From Arcicella sp038230735 (lineage in GTDB: Bacteria > Bacteroidota > Bacteroidia > Cytophagales > Spirosomataceae), in the NCBI GenBank assembly GCA_038230735.1, contig JBBRMR010000017.1:1-64000 (forward strand): DNA of 64,000 nt, written 5' to 3'. Positions 9,346 through 17,998 of this stretch are shown piece after piece. Every line of letters begins with the position of its first letter. The first letter of the stretch is position 1. Below the pieces are notes generated by a model, which was not told the origin of the DNA, searched no databases, and saw only the letters and a list, made by a program, of their open reading frames with translations. Position numbers and translations under genes: made by a program.

Positions 9346-10947
9346 TTAATGTCCAGATTTCCCCCCAGCCACAACTTCTTTATCAAAATCAATGCCTTGT
9401 TTACGCAAAACACCTTGTACGATTATTCCAAAAACGAATAGATAAACGAAACAAGCCGCTGCCAAAAGATATGAAGATTGAATTCCGAATGTGTCGGCAA
9501 TTCTGCCTTGTACTACTGGGATAATTGAGCCTCCCAAAATCATCATAATCAAAAATGCAGCTCCTTGGTTGGTGAATTTCCCTAAACCTGCCGTGCCTAA
9601 TGAGAAGATGCTGGGCCATAAAACCGAACAGAATAATCCCCCCGAAATCAAGGCAAATAAGGCAGTTTTACCCGTTGTCATCACACCAATAATGGTCATA
9701 ATTGCCCCCAATGCCGTGAAAATCAGTAACAAACGCACTGGTTTTTCTTTACTGGCAAAATATGCCATAATCATAATGGCAACACAAGCAGAGTATGGTA
9801 AAAGGTCAGTAACATCACCACTATAAAGCGAGTTTACAATCAAAACGATAGCGAAGGCAATGAACGGAACAACCACGGTTAGAATCTTTTTCGTAGATTC
9901 GGAAGGGTTGAAATTATTGATGGAAGCCGTCCAACGACCAATCATCATACTTCCCCAAAATAATGAAATGAACTTAGAAATTTGAGAGGAATCCAGATTC
10001 TCGGTTTGTTTCAAATATTCCCCTAAGTTTGAGCCAATTGTTACCTCCACGCCCACATACACGAAGATGGCGGTCATGCCCAAAATGGCTTGTGGATATT
10101 GCAAAACAGAGGTGGCATTTTGAATTGCTCCCGATTTGTTCACCACCGAATAAATCAAATAGCCGAACATCAAAATCAACATCAAAATGAAAGTAAATAC
10201 AATGGCAGTTTCAATAGAAAAAGCAACTGCTACACCAACGCATAAAACCAAAAAAGCGAGGGGTAAACCAATTACGATATTACTTACTTGAACGTCTTCA
10301 TTATTCTTGATTCTGGGTAAATTAGAACGCCAAAAGAAGACAGCCATTAGGGCAAATAATGCTCCCAAGCATAAATAGGGCAGTTTTACATCTTCAATAG
10401 AAGCCTTGGCAGCGGCATCTTTGGCGATTGAACCGAAGATGGCAAATGACACCAAAGCAGGTCCAATGGTTCCGCCAAGATTATTAACAGCACCGCCTAA
10501 ATTGATTCTTTGAGCACCAGTTTCGGGTGGTCCGAGGGCAATCATAAAGGGTTGAGTAGCGGTTTGTTGGAGTGAAAAGCCGAGTCCAACGATAAATAAA
10601 CCCGCCAATAATAAAGGATATGAAGCGGTTTGAGCGGCTGGATAAAACAACAATGTACCTAATGCTGAAATTAAAAGCCCGATTACAATCCCGTTTTTGT
10701 AACCAATTTTGTTCAGGATATCGCCTCCCATAAGTCGAGAAAATATTAGATAGAGTATCGAACCAATGAAATAGGCAGCATAAAATGCAAAGTCAACTAA
10801 TTGAGCTTGCGTTTGAGTAAGGACGAATTTTTCTTTAAATAGTGGAATCAAAATCCCGTTGGATGCCGCCACGAAACTCCAAAAAAACCATACGGTCATG
10901 AGCGTGTAAAGGGCAGATTGATTGCTTTTAGCGGATTGTTGTGTCAT
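9346..10947 (-). CDS. FucP-type MFS sugar:proton symporter
   Basis: Inner-membrane transporter of the major facilitator superfamily, FucP (fucose/glucose/galactose) branch. About 12 hydrophobic helices are visible. The first carries WFFWSFVAASNGILIP and a later one GLGFSLQQTATQPF, typical of the family. At 533 residues it is about 100 longer than common FucP proteins; the extra length lies in the middle (about 195-270), where more membrane segments appear. It forms an operon with the hydrolase 3 bp downstream. The sugar cannot be named from sequence. Confidence 0.87.
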   Translation of the reverse strand: MTQQSAKSNQSALYTLMTVWFFWSFVAASNGILIPLFKEKFVLTQTQAQLVDFAFYAAYFIGSILYLIFSRLMGGDILNKIGYKNGIVIGLLISALGTLLFYPAAQTASYPLLLAGLFIVGLGFSLQQTATQPFMIALGPPETGAQRINLGGAVNNLGGTIGPALVSFAIFGSIAKDAAAKASIEDVKLPYLCLGALFALMAVFFWRSNLPRIKNNEDVQVSNIVIGLPLAFLVLCVGVAVAFSIETAIVFTFILMLILMFGYLIYSVVNKSGAIQNATSVLQYPQAILGMTAIFVYVGVEVTIGSNLGEYLKQTENLDSSQISKFISLFWGSMMIGRWTASINNFNPSESTKKILTVVVPFIAFAIVLIVNSLYSGDVTDLLPYSACVAIMIMAYFASKEKPVRLLLIFTALGAIMTIIGVMTTGKTALFALISGGLFCSVLWPSIFSLGTAGLGKFTNQGAAFLIMMILGGSIIPVVQGRIADTFGIQSSYLLAAACFVYLFVFGIIVQGVLRKQGIDFDKEVVAGGKSGH

Positions 10948-11087
10948 AAAAAATTATTTTAGGGTTTTCAGAATTGAAATTAAGTTCAAATCTACTATTT
11001 TTCAAGGTAAAAATTGTGCTTTTTCATGCTTTTGCACAAAATAATCATGCTTTATTTTTAACTATTGATAGAATATCGACAAACTTT

Positions 11088-11109
11088 TAGCATAAAAATG
11101 CTATATTTG
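11088..11109 (+). promoter_or_regulatory. promoter -7 element with overlapping inverted repeat
   Basis: TATATTTG (11102-11109) fits the Bacteroidota -7 consensus TAnnTTTG and lies 19 bp before the ATG at 11129. A perfect inverted repeat, TAGCAT-AAAA-ATGCTA (11088-11103), overlaps its start, as a repressor site would. No clear -33 TTTG is seen. Confidence 0.5.
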
Positions 11110-11128
11110 CGTTATATCAAAAAAGACC

Positions 11129-12502
11129 ATGAAAAACGATTATTATAAAGGTATTATTCTGACTGGTAGCTTATTAGCAATGCTTTCGGGATGTACTCAA
11201 AAGGCAGGAGACGATACAGTTCCCACAAATATAGTGTCAAGTTTTAGCTTGATGCAAGATAAGATTATTACGCCCACTTGTGCCACATCGGGTTGTCATG
11301 CTTCCACGGCAGATGGTTCTTTTAAACAGCACGGTTTGGTGTTGGAGAAATCGGTTGCTTATGAGAATTTGGTGGGAGTTACGCCCTTCAATGCCCTCTC
11401 AAAGGCAGACGGACATTTGCGGGTGAAAGCGTATAAATCCCTGGAAAGTCTTTTATTCCATAAACTCAACTGGGATTTATCGCATCATGGGGGCAAGCAA
11501 TACGGAACGCCCATGCCTTTGGGAAGTACAGCACTCTATCTCGGTCAAATTGAGTTTATTCGTCGTTGGATTGAGGCAGGAGCTCCTAAAACGGGCGAAG
11601 TTGCCGATGCTAAATTATTGGATGACAAAACGCCAAGTGTTTCAGCTACTGATGATTTTGTGCCAATGAAAACGCCTCAACAAGAAGGATTAGGCGGTTT
11701 TCAGTTGAAAGTAGAAAAATTTACGGTTCAACCCAATTTTGAAAGAGAGATTTTTGTGCGGAGAAATGTGGGAAATACGAGCGAGATTTACGTCAATAGA
11801 ATCAAACTGCAATCTCGTGCCAATAGCCACCACATGGTTTTATATGATTTTAGGAGTAATTCGGGTTTGCCCGTAATTGACCAAATCAGAGACCTTCGTA
11901 ATCCTGATAATTCCCTGAATTTGATTACAGCAATCCAAATGTCTAACCATGTTTTCTTGGGTGGTGGCACACAGGCAAATCAAGTTTATGACTTTCCTGA
12001 GGGAACGGCATTACTTTTACCCGCCAATTATTCGATGGATTTGAACCCCCATTATTTCAATAAAACCACTAATTCTTTGGTGGGTGAAAATATAGTGAAT
12101 CTTTATACAACGGATAAAGCAAAGGTAAAATATGTGGTGAAAACGATTGATTTTAACAATACGACTTTACCAATTGGAGCAAATCAGAAAATTACGCTTA
12201 CCAAAGATTTTGCTTTTGATAAGAATGTAAAAATTGTGTCCTTGACTTCGCACACGCATAAATTTGGAGAAAAATATGTTATTAAAATCAAAGGAGGAGC
12301 AAGGGATGGGGAAATTGTGTATGAAAATATGGACTGGGAGCATCCTTTAGTCGTGAATTTTACTACTCCAATTTCCTTGAAAAAAGGGGAAGGACTTACC
12401 TCGGTAGTAACTTATAACAATACTTCCAATCAGAAAATCGCCTTTGGTTTGACCTCTGATGATGAAATGAACATTATTTTTGGATATTATTATGAGGAAT
12501 AA
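11129..12502 (+). CDS. lipoprotein: cytochrome-like domain fused to PHM-type copper monooxygenase
   Basis: A 457-residue exported lipoprotein (lipobox MLSGC). Residues about 35-155 resemble the Planctomycete-type cytochrome domain, with CATSGCH (Cys51, Cys56, His57; CX4CH rather than CXXCH), a GLVLEKS stretch, a PMP motif and the end RRWIEAGAP. Residues about 185-457 match the two-lobed copper type II ascorbate-dependent monooxygenase fold. The likely first copper site is His234-His235 with a further His at 274. The second site is His375-x-His377 (HTHKFG) and Met447 (DDEMN). The family hydroxylates C-H bonds using O2. The gene is monocistronic with its own terminator. Confidence 0.78.
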   Translation: MKNDYYKGIILTGSLLAMLSGCTQKAGDDTVPTNIVSSFSLMQDKIITPTCATSGCHASTADGSFKQHGLVLEKSVAYENLVGVTPFNALSKADGHLRVKAYKSLESLLFHKLNWDLSHHGGKQYGTPMPLGSTALYLGQIEFIRRWIEAGAPKTGEVADAKLLDDKTPSVSATDDFVPMKTPQQEGLGGFQLKVEKFTVQPNFEREIFVRRNVGNTSEIYVNRIKLQSRANSHHMVLYDFRSNSGLPVIDQIRDLRNPDNSLNLITAIQMSNHVFLGGGTQANQVYDFPEGTALLLPANYSMDLNPHYFNKTTNSLVGENIVNLYTTDKAKVKYVVKTIDFNNTTLPIGANQKITLTKDFAFDKNVKIVSLTSHTHKFGEKYVIKIKGGARDGEIVYENMDWEHPLVVNFTTPISLKKGEGLTSVVTYNNTSNQKIAFGLTSDDEMNIIFGYYYEE

Positions 12503-12553
12503 TATCCAACAATTTTCCCATTTTCTTTTCCATCAAAAACGTTAAAATTAGCA

Positions 12554-12594
12554 ATACGCCCAATACTGCAAAGCCTTTGGGCGTATTTTTTTTT
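12554..12594 (+). terminator. rho-independent terminator
   Basis: The 10-bp stem ATACGCCCAA and its complement TTGGGCGTAT are followed by a run of nine T residues (86-94 of this block). It ends the copper monooxygenase transcript. Confidence 0.9.
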
Positions 12595-12743
12595 AGGGCT
12601 TCTTCGGGATTTTAACCCAAAAATATCCCAAGACTGCCATTACCAAAACTTCAACCCAACAAAAAAGCTGCAAAATACCAATTATTATGGCTAAGAACAT
12701 CAGGCGGAGATTTTGGAAGAGATTTTATTTTTTGGGCATTATT

Positions 12744-13145
12744 TTACAGAGCTAAAAGGATCTCCGCAGGAATACCCATATTGTGATATAAATTCTTAAT
12801 CATCTTCAACGTAAGTTGTCTTTTCCCGTTCAAAACTTCTGAAACACGGTTTTCTCCCCCAAAATATTTTGCTACTTCTTTTTGCGAAAGATTAAGCATT
12901 TCCATTCTTTGCTTGATTGCTTCTATGGAATTCAATTTAGGAATTGGATAATGTTTCTTTTCATACTCAATGGCTAATACCGTCAAAACTTCCAGTATAT
13001 CCATTGCCTTTTGCCTTTCTTCGGAGTTTTCTATTAAATCCGCATCAATCAATTCGTCAATTAATGAAGAAATTTCTTTGAAATCATTTTCATTAGTAAT
13101 TGGTTTTATTTTTATGTTATCTAAATTTATATTGAGCGTTTTCAT
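12744..13145 (-). CDS. higA: HigA-type antitoxin (XRE family)
   Basis: A 133-residue antitoxin. The C-terminal half is a Cro/CI-type helix-turn-helix: LNLSQKEVAKYFGG followed by RVSEVLNGKRQLTL, exactly the HigA pattern. The N-terminal half is acidic and would normally bind and neutralise the toxin. It lies 10 bp downstream of the higB reading frame, in the toxin-first order typical of higBA. It should repress its own operon. The antitoxin is intact while the toxin frame carries a nonsense codon. Confidence 0.88.
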   Translation of the reverse strand: MKTLNINLDNIKIKPITNENDFKEISSLIDELIDADLIENSEERQKAMDILEVLTVLAIEYEKKHYPIPKLNSIEAIKQRMEMLNLSQKEVAKYFGGENRVSEVLNGKRQLTLKMIKNLYHNMGIPAEILLAL

Positions 13146-13155
13146 ATTATGCTGA

Positions 13156-13452
13156 TTAAATATCTTTGATGTCTTTTATCTTGTCATATTCCTTATGAGT
13201 ACCTATAAATCTTACGAATACGAATCCTTTCGTGTACTCGTATTTAGCAATTAAGCGGTATTTATTTTTACAGATGTTAAAAACAATACGCCCGTTTCAC
13301 ACAATATCAGAATCTTTGAAAAGGGAAATTACTTCATTAGGAGAAATAAAATCTATTTCCTCATTAACCTCATACCAAGTTTGAAGCGAAGCCATTGAAT
13401 CGGGATATTCCTCCCAAAAATTTCTTAGTGTCCCTTTTGTACATATTCTCAT
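13156..13452 (-). pseudogene. higB: higB toxin gene with in-frame TGA
   Basis: Translating the minus strand from ATG 13452 gives a HigB-type ribosome-dependent RNase: MRICTKGTLRNFWEEY at the start, then NGRIVFNI, NKYRLIAKYEY and VRFIGTHKEYDKI near the end, all family hallmarks. Codon 52 is TGA (13297-13299), between DSDIV and NGRIV. The frame is otherwise intact for 98 codons with no frameshift. A single base change from GGA, AGA or CGA would explain it. The stop removes the catalytic C-terminal half, so the toxin should be inactive. It is directly upstream of higA. Confidence 0.85.
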
Positions 13453-13508
13453 AACAAGACAAATATACATAAAATTCCCATAACGGGAAGTATTTAAAAT
13501 AAGAAATA

Positions 13509-13530
13509 GGGCTAATTCACGAATCAGCCC
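13509..13530 (-). terminator. hairpin terminator after the 13557 gene
   Basis: GGGCTAATTC and GAATCAGCCC pair in 9 of 10 positions around a 2-base loop. On the minus strand a T-rich stretch follows. It lies 27 bp beyond the stop of the barrel gene. Confidence 0.6.
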
Positions 13531-13556
13531 TGCTTCTTATTTTTTTCTGAAAAATA

Positions 13557-14180
13557 TTAAAAGAAGAAACCGCCCACTCTGATAACAATTGGGCTACCAT
13601 AGAGCTGATTACTTGTATTAGCATTATAGGAGAAATTATAGAGTGCCGTTAGCTGAAACCCGCCAAATCCTACACCGATGCCCGCTAAAACCTGAGGTTC
13701 ATAAGAAGCTGATTGACCTCCCGAAGCAAGAAAATATTTTTGTACTTCACCCTGTGCAAAAGCCTTTGACAGAATTCCTTCTAAAAATTGCAAGCGATAT
13801 TGTCCAAACGCTCTTGGTCCATAAAAATTTAGAGCATTTGGATTGTAAGTTGATTTATAGTATTGATAATCAATAGCTAAACCTGCGGTGAAATCATTGG
13901 TAACTTGATAACCCACCATTGGCGAAACGCTAATAACGGTTGGATTGCCAAATTGTAAGCCCCCAATTCCACCACCAATACGAATTCGCTGCCGAAATGG
14001 CAATTCCCGAACATCTTGTTCTTCGCCGCTATCTAAATCCCGAACGGTACTGTCTTGCTTGATAACGATGGGGTCTTGGGCGTAAGTGCTTGTGTATGAA
14101 GCTATTGATACGAATAAAAAGAAAAATATTTTTTTTAAAGTTCCCAGTTGCAAAGGGGTGTTTATGGTCTTGTTGTTCAT
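13557..14180 (-). CDS. outer-membrane beta-barrel protein
   Basis: A 207-residue protein with a hydrophobic signal segment (about residues 15-34, ending TYAQ). It is followed by a short acidic stretch (DLDSGEEQDVREL) and then amphipathic beta strands rich in Gly, Tyr and Phe, ending VIRVGGFFF, a typical C-terminal barrel strand. It resembles small porin-like proteins of Bacteroidota. No enzyme motif is seen. It is a single gene, convergent with nothing and divergent from uvrA. Confidence 0.68.
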   Translation of the reverse strand: MNNKTINTPLQLGTLKKIFFFLFVSIASYTSTYAQDPIVIKQDSTVRDLDSGEEQDVRELPFRQRIRIGGGIGGLQFGNPTVISVSPMVGYQVTNDFTAGLAIDYQYYKSTYNPNALNFYGPRAFGQYRLQFLEGILSKAFAQGEVQKYFLASGGQSASYEPQVLAGIGVGFGGFQLTALYNFSYNANTSNQLYGSPIVIRVGGFFF

Positions 14181-14373
14181 GGTTTTTTATTTTCGTTAAT
14201 CTTAATTTTAGTATTTAATAAAAACGTATTTTACTATATTTTCTTGCAAGATACGAAACATTCTTTTCTGAAAATATGTCTTGATATAAACAGGCGTGCT
14301 TGTTTTCACCGAAGACTTCGTTTTCATTGAAGGCTTCGCCATTACATAAAAAAATAGAGACAATGAAATTTCT

Positions 14374-14381
14374 TATCTTTG
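14374..14381 (+). promoter_or_regulatory. -7 promoter element of uvrA
   Basis: TATCTTTG matches the Bacteroidota -7 consensus TAnnTTTG. It lies 44 bp before the uvrA ATG, with the heptamer array between them in the leader. No clear -33 element is visible. Confidence 0.5.
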
Positions 14382-14390
14382 TTTAAAAAT

Positions 14391-14418
14391 ACTCAATCTT
14401 CATTGCTCACAGCTCATT
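14391..14418. repeat. heptamer array in the uvrA leader
   Basis: Four consecutive 7-base units, variants of GCTCATT and ACTCAAT, end 7 bp before the uvrA start codon. The period of 7 is exact although each unit differs by one to three bases. It would be transcribed as part of the 5' leader. Confidence 0.65.
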
Positions 14419-14425
14419 GCTTTTT

Positions 14426-17416
14426 ATGAATATTACCGAAATAACCTCCCAACAATATACTCCCATCGAAGACCTTGACCCCAAGAAATTTATCATCATC
14501 AAAGGGGCAAGAGTTAATAATCTTAAAAATATTGATGTTGCCATTCCTCGCAATAAACTGGTGGTTATCACGGGTTTATCGGGTTCGGGGAAGTCTTCTT
14601 TGGCTTTTGATACGCTCTTTGCCGAAGGGCAACGGATGTACGTGGAAAGTTTGAGTTCATACACTCGCCAGTTTTTGGGGCGGATGGAAAAACCCGATGT
14701 CGATTATATCAAAGGTATCTCGCCAGCCATTGCCATTGAACAAAAAGTATCGACCAAAAATCCTCGTTCTACGGTCGGGACAACTACTGAAATCTACGAT
14801 TATCTCAAATTGCTCTTCGCTCGGGCGGGTATTACGTATTCTCCAATATCGGGCAAGGAAGTTACGAAAGATACCGTTACGGACGTTGTGGACTATGTTT
14901 TTGCGTTGGAAGAATTTCAACGAGTAATGATTATGGCTCCATTTTTATTGAAAAATGAGCGAACATTAGCCCAAGAAATGCAGGTCTTGATTCAAAAAGG
15001 ATACACCCGAATTGTGGTGGATGGAGAGATAAATTTTTTGGAAGAGCTTTTAGACAATAAAGAAGACCTACAAAACCTCCCTGCCATTGATATTTTTACT
15101 AATAATTACAAAATACTCATTGACCGTGTGGCGGTAAAAAAAGAAGCCGATGGTCAGCCCGAGGAAGAAACTCAATTTCGTCTATCAGATTCTATTCAAA
15201 CGGCTTTTTTTGAGGGAGAAGGCACTTGTTTTGTAGAAATTATGGACGGAGCAACCAAGGCTTTTTCCGACCGTTTCGAGGCGGATGGCATCTTGTTTGA
15301 AGAACCTTCGCTCAATCTGTTCAGTTTCAATAATCCCTACGGAGCTTGCAAACGTTGCGATGGCTTCGGGCGGATTTTGGGCATTGATAACGATTTAGTT
15401 TTTCCTGATAAAAGTGTGTCCGTTTACGAGGGAGCAATTGCCCCGTGGCGAACGGAAAAAATGAGTGAGTTCCTAATTCCATTAATCAAAAATGCCACAA
15501 AATTTGATTTTCCGCTTCATCGTCCCTACAAAGATTTAGCCCAAGAACAAAAAGATATCCTTTGGACGGGCAACCAGTATTTTAAAGGATTAGATTGGTT
15601 TTTCAAAATGTTGGAAGGCGAAACCCACAAAATTCAATACCGTGTGATGCTCTCACGCTATCGTGGACGTACTTCATGTCCCGAGTGCAAAGGCTCACGC
15701 TTACGCAAGGATGCAGGGTATGTGAAAATTGGAGGAAAGTCAATAATTAACTTAGTTCTGATGCCCATTACGGACGTTGCTACGTTCTTTAATGAATTGC
15801 AATTGCCTGATTATCAGCAAAGTGTATCAAAAAGAATTCTCCAAGAAATTACCACTCGTTTAGAGTACATGAACAAAGTGGGCTTGGGATATTTGAGCCT
15901 AAACCGCTTATCATCCACACTTTCGGGGGGTGAGTTTCAACGGATAAAACTGGCTACTTCTTTGGGAAGTGCTTTGGTTGGTTCGATGTATATTTTGGAC
16001 GAACCCAGCATTGGCTTGCATCCACGAGATACATTGAGATTGGTTTCAGTCTTGGAATCTTTGCGAGATATGGGCAATACCGTTATCGTGGTCGAACATG
16101 AAGAAGAAATCATGCGTGCCGCTGACCAAATTATTGATATAGGTCCCGAGGCAGGGAGTCATGGAGGGGAATTAATATTTCAGGGTTCGATGTTCGATGC
16201 TCGTAATCCGATTTTCGATGTTGGTAATTCGAAGTTAGGGAGTGTGGTTGGTCTGGGCGACCCCGTGAACACCAACCACGGGACGGAGAATCAACCATCG
16301 AACCGAAGCATCGGACGCATCGAAAATCAAGCATCGAAAATATCACATACCATCAATTTTCTCAACGGCACAGACTCCATCAAAGTCCCAAAATTTCGCA
16401 GAAAATCTACCAGTTTTATTGAGGTAAAAGGAGCTTACGAGAATAATTTGAAGGATATTTCGGTAAAGTTTCCTTTGGGGATTCTCACGGTTGTAACGGG
16501 CGTGAGTGGTTCGGGCAAATCATCTTTGGTGCGTAAAGTTTTATATCCAGCCCTCGGAAAATACTTGGGAACTTATGCTGAGGAATCAGGAAAATTTGGA
16601 GAATTATCAGGCAGTATCAAGAAAATTGAAGCCGTAGAAATGGTTGACCAAAACCCGATTGGCAAGTCATCTCGTTCAAATCCAGTTACCTACATAAAGG
16701 CTTATGACCAAATCAGGCTTTTGTATTCCGAACAGCCCATTGCCAAAGCGAGAGGCTATAAACCAGGCAATTTTTCGTTTAATGTAGAGGGTGGACGTTG
16801 TGAAACTTGTCAGGGAGAAGGCTTCGTAACCATCGAAATGCAATTCATGGCAGACGTAAAACTCAAATGTGAGTCTTGTGCAGGAAGGCGTTTCAAACAA
16901 GAGATTTTGGACATCAAATACCAAGAAAAAGACATCTCTGAAATTTTGGATATGACCGTTGATGAAGCCATCGAATTGTTCCGAAAAGACCAACCCAAAT
17001 TAGCTGAAAAACTGTTGCCTTTGCAAGAAGTAGGCTTGGGATATATCAAAATGGGGCAATCGTCAAACTCACTTTCGGGCGGAGAAGCCCAACGGGTAAA
17101 ATTAGCAAGTTTCTTAGGAAAAGGTAATCCAAACAAAGGAAAGACCCTTTTTATCTTTGATGAACCCACGACTGGACTACATTTTCACGACATCAAAAAG
17201 TTATTAAAAGCTATCAACGCATTAGTGGAACAGGGTGATTCAGTCATTATTATTGAACATAATATGGAAGTAATAAAATCGGCAGACCATATCATAGACA
17301 TCGGTCCAGAAGGGGGAGAAAACGGTGGTTACGTTACGTTTGAAGGTACACCAGAGGCAATGGTAAAAATGGAAGGAGATAATTATACGGCGGCGTTTTT
17401 GAGGGGGAAAATCTAA
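14426..17416 (+). CDS. uvrA: UvrA, excinuclease ABC subunit A, with a linker insertion
   Basis: Damage-recognition ATPase of nucleotide excision repair; as a dimer it loads UvrB onto damaged DNA. Both ABC halves are complete: Walker A GLSGSGKSS and VSGSGKSS, signatures LSGGEFQR and LSGGEAQR, and zinc-finger cysteine pairs CKRCDGFG, CPECKGS, CETCQGEG and CESCAGR. The ATG at 14426 is preferred over an upstream TTG because the protein then begins MNITEIT and the TTG lies in a repeat. Length is 996 residues against about 940 usually. The excess sits at residues 587-639, between HGGELIFQG and SHTINFLNG, and is encoded by a composite palindrome. UvrB is encoded at 39 kb. Confidence 0.96.
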   Translation: MNITEITSQQYTPIEDLDPKKFIIIKGARVNNLKNIDVAIPRNKLVVITGLSGSGKSSLAFDTLFAEGQRMYVESLSSYTRQFLGRMEKPDVDYIKGISPAIAIEQKVSTKNPRSTVGTTTEIYDYLKLLFARAGITYSPISGKEVTKDTVTDVVDYVFALEEFQRVMIMAPFLLKNERTLAQEMQVLIQKGYTRIVVDGEINFLEELLDNKEDLQNLPAIDIFTNNYKILIDRVAVKKEADGQPEEETQFRLSDSIQTAFFEGEGTCFVEIMDGATKAFSDRFEADGILFEEPSLNLFSFNNPYGACKRCDGFGRILGIDNDLVFPDKSVSVYEGAIAPWRTEKMSEFLIPLIKNATKFDFPLHRPYKDLAQEQKDILWTGNQYFKGLDWFFKMLEGETHKIQYRVMLSRYRGRTSCPECKGSRLRKDAGYVKIGGKSIINLVLMPITDVATFFNELQLPDYQQSVSKRILQEITTRLEYMNKVGLGYLSLNRLSSTLSGGEFQRIKLATSLGSALVGSMYILDEPSIGLHPRDTLRLVSVLESLRDMGNTVIVVEHEEEIMRAADQIIDIGPEAGSHGGELIFQGSMFDARNPIFDVGNSKLGSVVGLGDPVNTNHGTENQPSNRSIGRIENQASKISHTINFLNGTDSIKVPKFRRKSTSFIEVKGAYENNLKDISVKFPLGILTVVTGVSGSGKSSLVRKVLYPALGKYLGTYAEESGKFGELSGSIKKIEAVEMVDQNPIGKSSRSNPVTYIKAYDQIRLLYSEQPIAKARGYKPGNFSFNVEGGRCETCQGEGFVTIEMQFMADVKLKCESCAGRRFKQEILDIKYQEKDISEILDMTVDEAIELFRKDQPKLAEKLLPLQEVGLGYIKMGQSSNSLSGGEAQRVKLASFLGKGNPNKGKTLFIFDEPTTGLHFHDIKKLLKAINALVEQGDSVIIIEHNMEVIKSADHIIDIGPEGGENGGYVTFEGTPEAMVKMEGDNYTAAFLRGKI
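16184..16343. repeat. composite palindrome inserted in frame within uvrA
   Basis: The core GTGGTTGGT (16244-16252) pairs with ACCAACCAC (16271-16279) and resembles the CACCAACCACGGG palindromes at 54.8 and 60.9 kb. Outside it, TTCGATG words on the left face CATCGAA words on the right; for example ATTTTCGATG at 16211-16220 pairs with CATCGAAAAT at 16319-16328. The core also holds TCTGGGCGACCCCGT, found again at 998-1012. The length is about 53 codons with no stop in the uvrA frame. Confidence 0.75.
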
Positions 17417-17438
17417 AAACCTTATGGCGGTAAGGTTT
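17417..17438. terminator. hairpin just after uvrA
   Basis: The 8-bp stem AAACCTTA/TAAGGTTT has a 6-base loop and begins directly after the uvrA stop. No T-run follows, so it may stabilise the 3' end rather than terminate by itself. Confidence 0.5.
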
Positions 17439-17455
17439 CCTTAAATCATGGTTAA

Positions 17456-17656
17456 TTAAACAGCGTGTAAATGCTGTTTTTTTGTTTGCATTAATTCCTG
17501 ATACGAAATCGTCCTCAACATTCCGATTTTGATTTTCTTTTTCAGGGCGGCGGTCTCCGACTTATACGTATTATGACCTTTTAACAATTCCTCGGCGATA
17601 TTCGCCACTAACGCCTCGACCGATTCGGACGTTAGGATAATGGGTGTGTTTTGCAT
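17456..17656 (-). CDS. hypothetical small protein
   Basis: A frame of 66 residues starting MQNTPIILTS. A longer version beginning at 17737 would add 27 residues that look like a signal segment but lie in AT-rich spacer. The protein is helical and basic in its second half (ALKKKIKIGML, QLMQTKK-like end) and has no recognised domain. It could be a small DNA-binding protein or a chance frame. It is convergent with uvrA across a 39-bp gap. Confidence 0.4.
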   Translation of the reverse strand: MQNTPIILTSESVEALVANIAEELLKGHNTYKSETAALKKKIKIGMLRTISYQELMQTKKQHLHAV

Positions 17657-17998
17657 CGGCGGTAATGTGGTTAAATGAAACAATGGGATTAAATTGAAAC
17701 ACAAAGATAATACATATCGTAATATCTTCATAGTCAAGACGATATGATAACAAAAAAGTCATTTGTTTGGTTTAAAAACTATACAATTATTGTTGGTATG
17801 GTTTTTTTAAAGAAATAAGAACATGGGTAATCCGTCATAATTGCCATCTTGCCGACACTATTGGAACTATTATCATACTAACTTCGTATGTTACTTAGAT
17901 ATTATCCGCAAAACAGACCACTATAAATTTTTCATTCTCTTCCATTTAAAAAACATAGATAAGGCATTCTTCCTTATTAAATGTTTGTAAACGATAAT
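17657..17998. other. intergenic stretch without a recognised gene
   Basis: AT-rich spacer before the polyketide synthase gene. No RNA gene, strong hairpin or -7 promoter element was recognised. Confidence 0.5.

Noticed and set aside
13156..13452. TGA read as an amino acid (alternative code or selenocysteine)
   Set aside because: TGA ends normal genes elsewhere in the window, no SECIS-like hairpin was recognised, and other broken genes carry TAG and TAA.
14417..14425. TTG at 14417 as the uvrA start
   Set aside because: It lies within the heptamer array; the ATG at 14426 gives a normal UvrA start.
16184..16343. uvrA insert as an intein
   Set aside because: About 53 residues is far too short, there are no splice-junction residues, and the DNA is a palindrome of repeat words.
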